Source: DASTDY01 sp035457345 (GTDB taxonomy: Bacteria; Patescibacteriota; Saccharimonadia; Saccharimonadales; EFPC-124). Taken from it: 36,051 nt of DNA. Below are positions 31,954 to 36,051 of the stretch, one piece after another; within the stretch, counting starts at the first letter, position 1; each line of letters starts with the position of its first letter. The DNA lies in the NCBI GenBank assembly GCA_035457345.1, contig DATIBT010000042.1, forward strand, positions 1 to 36,051. The letters run 5' to 3'. A model generated the notes under the pieces. It was not told the origin of the DNA, did not search any database, and saw only the letters and a program-made list of their open reading frames with translations. Both the position numbers and the translations under genes were made by a program.

Positions 31954-32862
31954 CTACTTATAAAAAGCTTTATGTGCCACACGGGCGTCGACGTACTGGG
32001 GTTTTATAGTATGAGTGTCGAGAAATGTAAGAGCATTTGCAATATCTTCGGCCTGCTGCAAAGGGTCACGATCACTGTTGGTTTTTATGGGGTAATCGCG
32101 ACCCTCTAACTTAAGATCGATCTCGCGGGTTGAGGGCGGAATGATAATTGCGGCCACATTACCTTTCTTGTAGTCATTCAATGCGCCCACCATACGGCCC
32201 AGGAAGCGTATAAAGCGCGTGGAAGCCACCGCCCCAGAGTGATTAGGCGGTAGGCCAGTTTGATCAGTTACTGACACTGTGGGCTCCGAGAAATGATTGT
32301 AGCTAAAAGCTATACCCTGCGCATCAACATAAAACTGCTTGGCGCCCGTACGCCACACGAGGAGAGGCTGTCGAAAGAACAAGCTTACCTGCACATTACC
32401 GCCGTACCAGCTGCGGCTTACGGTAGTGTTGGCAATTTCTGGATGGTCGCTTTTTAGCTTAGTCTGCAGCGCTGACGCCTCGAGCATGAAACCGAACCGT
32501 TGCATTGGGTGATCATCAAAATAATGGAGTATGGTTTGCTGATATGTATGTGTGTCCGGTTGATTGCCTGGCTGGCCAGCAACAACACTCGGTGTTATGA
32601 CAAAATTAGCGACAAGGAACGTCAGCCCTGCAATTATAAGCAATACGACGCCGAGTAAACGAAGTAAGCTGCGGCGATGAGCCTTGAGTTCATGTAGTTT
32701 AAGCCGGTCTGTTTTAAGATGACCGCGATGTTCAACGCTTGCGGTAACTTCATTAGAGATACTACCGGTAAGCGTGCGGCTGCGTCTAAAAACATAGTCG
32801 TTCTGCCCTTCAAGTAACCGCGGCTGACGCGTGGGCTCGTTCTTTTTCTTAAACCAAAGCAT
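31954..32862 (-). CDS. ftsQ: FtsQ/DivIB-like cell division protein
   Basis: Divisome scaffolding protein that links FtsK with FtsBL and FtsI. The 302-residue protein has a long basic cytoplasmic N-terminus (about 1-70), a single membrane helix (about 70-90), a divergent POTRA-like region (about 100-170, with RSWYGGNVQVSLFFRQPLLVWR) and an FtsQ-type beta domain with YVDAQGIAF and a C-terminal DTHTIKPQYVDARV. The similarity is divergent; assignment rests on topology, the ...PLLVWR/DAQGIAF pattern and the neighbouring murG and ftsW. TACAAT lies 8 nt before the ATG at 32862. Confidence 0.75.
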   Translation of the reverse strand: MLWFKKKNEPTRQPRLLEGQNDYVFRRSRTLTGSISNEVTASVEHRGHLKTDRLKLHELKAHRRSLLRLLGVVLLIIAGLTFLVANFVITPSVVAGQPGNQPDTHTYQQTILHYFDDHPMQRFGFMLEASALQTKLKSDHPEIANTTVSRSWYGGNVQVSLFFRQPLLVWRTGAKQFYVDAQGIAFSYNHFSEPTVSVTDQTGLPPNHSGAVASTRFIRFLGRMVGALNDYKKGNVAAIIIPPSTREIDLKLEGRDYPIKTNSDRDPLQQAEDIANALTFLDTHTIKPQYVDARVAHKAFYK

Positions 32863-32870
32863 TTATGGTT

Positions 32871-32876
32871 ATTGTA
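32871..32876 (-). promoter_or_regulatory. TACAAT 8 nt before the ftsQ start
   Basis: Minus-strand TACAAT (complement of 32871-32876), 8 nt from ATG 32862. Gives ftsQ its own start downstream of the GC-rich murG-ftsQ gap (32863-33009), which holds small hairpins but no gene. Confidence 0.5.
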
Positions 32877-33009
32877 GCAGATTTACCTCTGTCTAGCTCC
32901 CCACAACTACGTCAGCCGCGGGTGGCCGAAAGGAGGGTACTCCGCTGGCCCGCAAGGCGGCACTCCGCCGAGGACACAGTGGGAGGAGCCTTGAGGTCAG
33001 ATGCTATTT

Positions 33010-34182
33010 CTAGTCAGCCTTCTTTGTATTTGTCGCCGCCGCCTCAACAATAAGCGCAGCGAGATCAAGTGCAGCTTCGGGCCTGCTAAACTTATGCAGA
33101 TTGCGCGCCAAAACACGCCGCTTGTCCGGGTGCACAAATAGTCCAGCCAGTGTCTTAAGCAAGATGCGTTGGTCTAAAATAATGTCTTCTTCCTGCAGGA
33201 TAACTGCAGCGTCGGCCTTCTCATAGACTTCGGCGTTTTTAATCTGATGACCTCCAGTAAGATGCGGGTGCGGGATAATAATTATGGGCTTCGCCATACT
33301 GGCTAGCTCAACCATTGTCGTGGCGCCAGCGCGAGTTATAACAACATCCGCAGCGCCAAATGCCACCGCCAACCCTTCGGGCAAGAACGGCTTAACAAGG
33401 TAATCAATGTGGTCAGGCGCCTTTTCTGACACCTCTTGGTAGTTGGCTTGGCCAGTGATATGCAAAATAGCCACCTTGTCGAGCAGCTGAGGAGCTATGG
33501 TCACTACGGCACGGTTGATATTACGCGCGCCCAAACCTCCTCCGGTCACTACAAGCAAGGGCTTGGTAGTGTCATGTAAACCGAGCTCAGCCTTGCAGGC
33601 CTGCTGCTGTTTGACGGTGAGCGGTTTAAATTCACGTCTTACAGGAATACCCACATAATGCGTGCGGCCTGCTGGATATGGATAATGCTCGGCAGGTGCA
33701 CCAGTTGCAATAACCTTCGCATACCGCGACAAAATGCGGTTTGTGAGGCCTGGGTGTGCATCTGAGTCATGAATGACAATAGGTATACGGAGCAGCCTTG
33801 CGGCCAGGCCTACCGGCAAGCACACAAAACCGCCTTTGGTAAACACGACATCAGGCTTCACTTTTTGCAAGTACGCAATGCTCTGCAATAGGCCAACGCC
33901 AACCAGAAACACATCACGGAAATTTTTAGCCATCATTGGCACATCTAACAACTGTTTAAAAATGCTTACCTTGTGGTACCTACGGAGTTTGCCAGCGTAA
34001 ATCTTTTTAAGCTTCACTTCAAGCGGCGAACGTTTAATGATATCGCTCGCCTGTATACCAAACTTGCGATCGGTGATGACGTATGATTTTAGTTCGGGAT
34101 CGAGACGTTTAAGCTCGGCCAGTACGGCCAAAATTGGCGTCACGTGACCGCCCGAACCCCCGCCCGCGGCGACGATCTTCAT
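33010..34182 (-). CDS. murG: UDP-GlcNAc:undecaprenyl-PP-MurNAc-pentapeptide transferase MurG
   Basis: Converts lipid I to lipid II at the inner face of the membrane. The 390-residue GT28-family protein has the N-terminal motif GGGSGGHVTPILAV, the acceptor-side region VVFTKGGFVCLPVGLAA and IVIHDSDAHPGLTNRIL, and the C-terminal UDP-GlcNAc-binding region with VTGGGLGARNINRA and ITRAGATTMVELASMAKPIIIIP. The ATG at 34182 is preceded by AGGAGG inside ftsW, so the 74-bp overlap with ftsW is real and the two are translationally linked. Confidence 0.95.
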   Translation of the reverse strand: MKIVAAGGGSGGHVTPILAVLAELKRLDPELKSYVITDRKFGIQASDIIKRSPLEVKLKKIYAGKLRRYHKVSIFKQLLDVPMMAKNFRDVFLVGVGLLQSIAYLQKVKPDVVFTKGGFVCLPVGLAARLLRIPIVIHDSDAHPGLTNRILSRYAKVIATGAPAEHYPYPAGRTHYVGIPVRREFKPLTVKQQQACKAELGLHDTTKPLLVVTGGGLGARNINRAVVTIAPQLLDKVAILHITGQANYQEVSEKAPDHIDYLVKPFLPEGLAVAFGAADVVITRAGATTMVELASMAKPIIIIPHPHLTGGHQIKNAEVYEKADAAVILQEEDIILDQRILLKTLAGLFVHPDKRRVLARNLHKFSRPEAALDLAALIVEAAATNTKKAD

Positions 34183-35371
34183 TGGGACCTCCTGTTACTT
34201 CTGATTGGGCTTGATGTCCAGTATAACGCGAAATCTGCAAAGCCAAGCCCATTGCAGCTAAAATAAATAGCAAACTCGTACCGCCAAAACTCACAAATGG
34301 CAGTGTAATACCGGTGAGCGGGAATATGCCAAGCATAGCACCTACATTCACCACCGTATGAGATAATACCCAACCGAATATACCCGCCATAAGCAGACGG
34401 TAGTACGGATTTGCGCTGCCGTCCATAATCCGCAGTAATCGCATGAGAAGCGCCGCAAAGATAGCAAGCACTGCCACGGTTCCCAAAAACCCGAAAATTT
34501 CGGCAAGAATTGCAAAGATTGAATCGTTTGCCGCCTCTGGCAGGTAACCGAATGCTTGAATGCTCTGTCCAAGTCCCCTGCCCGTTACTCCCCCGCTCCC
34601 CACAGCAATCAGCGCTTGGTCAATGTGGTAACCTTCTTTGTCGTCAGTAACACTGCTATGGTTAAAAAACGTCATGACACGTTCAATACGGTGCGGCGCG
34701 ATGATTGTGAATGCCACGCCTACCAGGAGGCTTGCTGCAAGCGCTAGACCCAACAACCGCCAACTCAATCCAGACACAAAAAGCATGGTAATAACAATCC
34801 CAAAAAACGTAATGCCGGTGCCAAGATCCTTCTGCAGACCAATAACAATCACCGCGAGTGTCACCAAAGTAATGCCCACCGGTACTAGCGTGGCTTGTAT
34901 ATCGTTTGTTTTGCCCTGCTGCATGCGCACAGACAAAAAGCTAGCCAGGAAGACTACAAGAGCAAACTTCATAACCTCTGCGGGCTGGAAACTGATAAAG
35001 CCAAAATCGAGCCAGCGGCACGCATCGTTTGCACAAAGGCCGATAGGAGTCGCCTGCAAAATAAACGGCGCAACGCCCAGCAACATTGCCCCTATCAAAA
35101 GTTTGCCTTGTACTTTTCGCCACCAATCAGCCGGTACCACGTAGGCTGTCACAAAGGCCCCTGCCCCGAGCAGTAAGTAGAGTACTTGCCGGTACATAAA
35201 ATGGTTCGGGTCGAGATCTTGTGCAGAGCGCGCCGCAAGCGGCGGACTGATGGCGTAGATGATTATAAGACCAAGCAGCACCAAAATGCACATAAACAAA
35301 AGCATCAGCATATCTGGCCGGTGACGGCGAATAAATGCCGATGCTCGTGTGCCCGCCCTCTGACTTATCAC
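34109..35371 (-). CDS. ftsW: Lipid II polymerase FtsW
   Basis: SEDS-family septal peptidoglycan polymerase. The 420-residue protein has about ten membrane helices; family motifs GFISFQPAEVMKFAL, IGLQKDLGTGITF, AVGSGGVTGRGLGQSIQAFGYLPEAANDSIFAILAE and PLTGITLPFVSFGGTSLL are all present. The C-terminal tail is Arg/Gly-rich (EDRRRGRGFGRSRDANFGR) and is encoded in the overlap with murG. The GTG at 35371 overlaps the TGA of mraY (GTGA), a coupling arrangement. Confidence 0.95.
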   Translation of the reverse strand: MISQRAGTRASAFIRRHRPDMLMLLFMCILVLLGLIIIYAISPPLAARSAQDLDPNHFMYRQVLYLLLGAGAFVTAYVVPADWWRKVQGKLLIGAMLLGVAPFILQATPIGLCANDACRWLDFGFISFQPAEVMKFALVVFLASFLSVRMQQGKTNDIQATLVPVGITLVTLAVIVIGLQKDLGTGITFFGIVITMLFVSGLSWRLLGLALAASLLVGVAFTIIAPHRIERVMTFFNHSSVTDDKEGYHIDQALIAVGSGGVTGRGLGQSIQAFGYLPEAANDSIFAILAEIFGFLGTVAVLAIFAALLMRLLRIMDGSANPYYRLLMAGIFGWVLSHTVVNVGAMLGIFPLTGITLPFVSFGGTSLLFILAAMGLALQISRYTGHQAQSEVTGGPNEDRRRGRGFGRSRDANFGRTGRA

Positions 35372-36051
35372 CTAATGTAGCCACCTGCGAGCGCAATGAC
35401 CAGACCGGCAACGCCACAGACTTGGCCGATGATCCAAAAACGCATTGTCACTTTAGTTTCAGGCCAACCAATAGCTTCAAAGTGATGATGTACCGGTGCG
35501 CTCAGAAATATCTTGCGATGGAGTATCTTCTTACTAAGGATTTGGAGCATACTTGTGCCGGCGTCAGCAACAAAGACGAAGCCAATAATGGGAAGTAGGA
35601 ATAGTGTGTTAGTCATCATGGCTACCACCCCAAGGCTCGCACCCAGGCTAAACGAACCTATATCGCTCATAAAGAACCGTGCCGGATATAAGTTGAACCA
35701 AGTGTACGAAAGTAACGCTCCCACAACGGTAAAACAGAAACCGGCAACCCCAAGGTTCCCTTGCAGCAACGCAATGACCCCAAAGAAGCCAAACGCCATG
35801 GCAGCTAAGCCCCCGGCCAAACCGTCTAGCCCATCGGTTATGTTAACAGCGTTACCCGTAGCCACTACCACAAAGGCAAACAGCGGAATCATAAACCACC
35901 CGATATTCCAATCGCCCCATGGGAGATGAACGGTGTCATAACCGAGCTTATAAAAGAAGAACCAGGCAAGCACAAGGCCCACCAGTGTAACGAGCGCAAA
36001 TTTAATGGGGGCGCGCAGGCCCTTAACGCCACCACCTAAGCCTCGGACGTT
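35368..36051 (-). CDS. mraY: Phospho-MurNAc-pentapeptide translocase MraY, 5' part missing
   Basis: Transfers phospho-MurNAc-pentapeptide to undecaprenyl phosphate, making lipid I. The visible 227 residues are the C-terminal part; the frame stays open to the window edge (36051), where it reads NVRGLGGGVKGLRAPIKF, so the start lies outside. The catalytic NITDGLDGLAGG, the loop YPARFFMSDIGSFSLG and the VHHHFE motif near the C-terminus are intact. It shares a 4-bp overlap (GTGA) with ftsW; mraY-ftsW-murG form one operon. Confidence 0.95.
   Translation of the reverse strand, partial: NVRGLGGGVKGLRAPIKFALVTLVGLVLAWFFFYKLGYDTVHLPWGDWNIGWFMIPLFAFVVVATGNAVNITDGLDGLAGGLAAMAFGFFGVIALLQGNLGVAGFCFTVVGALLSYTWFNLYPARFFMSDIGSFSLGASLGVVAMMTNTLFLLPIIGFVFVADAGTSMLQILSKKILHRKIFLSAPVHHHFEAIGWPETKVTMRFWIIGQVCGVAGLVIALAGGYIR

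Noticed and set aside
1..36051. tRNA genes and CRISPR arrays
   Set aside because: No convincing GGTTCRANYCC arms with CCA-side stems and no regularly spaced direct repeats; the only regular repeat is coding (4868-5587).

Overview
The window looks like a chromosomal segment of a Patescibacteria (CPR) bacterium, most probably Candidatus Saccharibacteria (TM7). This is an inference from gene content: a mraY-ftsW-murG-ftsQ cell-wall cluster, a sigma-region-4/HARE-HTH protein next to a very large VirD4/HerA-type ATPase with a basic tail, competence dprA, and many small secreted or membrane proteins of unknown role. UGA is used as a stop, so this is not a UGA-Gly lineage. No rRNA, tRNA, CRISPR array, transposase or integrase was found.

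Layout. 1-4300: small membrane proteins, a tRNA-dihydrouridine synthase and an SDR protein whose catalytic Ser position is Ala. 4300-8100: envelope and secreted hydrolases, namely a frameshifted CHAP protein with five 48-residue Ca-binding-like repeats, two SGNH esterases and an SH3b/Amidase_6 protein. 8200-14900: a GH63-like glycosidase, a VOC protein, a YHYH protein, a 55-aa zinc-knuckle-like protein too short for usual gene calling, membrane proteins and a lone phage-tail-fibre-like protein. 14900-18350: histidine kinase, CheY-like regulator and pseudouridine synthase. 18400-26150: housekeeping genes der, pth, dprA and topA, interrupted by small GC-rich genes. 26180-26920: a GC-rich, protein-free, extremely hairpin-rich region with a candidate promoter and a terminator, i.e. 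a large (about 735 nt) structured RNA. 27000-31165: sigma4/HARE gene with a palindromic operator inside its promoter, then the VirD4/HerA-like ATPase. 31166-31953: non-coding. 31954-36051 (minus strand): mraY (cut by the window edge), ftsW, murG and ftsQ.

Two gene-expression styles coexist. Most conserved genes have a -10 hexamer ending only 6-10 nt before the start codon and no Shine-Dalgarno, which predicts leaderless or nearly leaderless mRNAs. A second set of small, visibly GC-richer genes (187, 3503, 7138, 18411, 20338, 21605, 23422) has a clear Shine-Dalgarno, often a -35/-10 pair 17 nt apart, and usually a strong 3' stem-loop without a U tract. They look like independently acquired, self-contained single-gene units.

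The best candidates for undescribed biology are the roughly 735-nt RNA at 26186-26920, a second structured RNA (22178-22455) directly upstream of dprA, and the leaderless versus SD-cassette dichotomy. All positions, pairings and motifs were read by eye; no database search or folding program was run.
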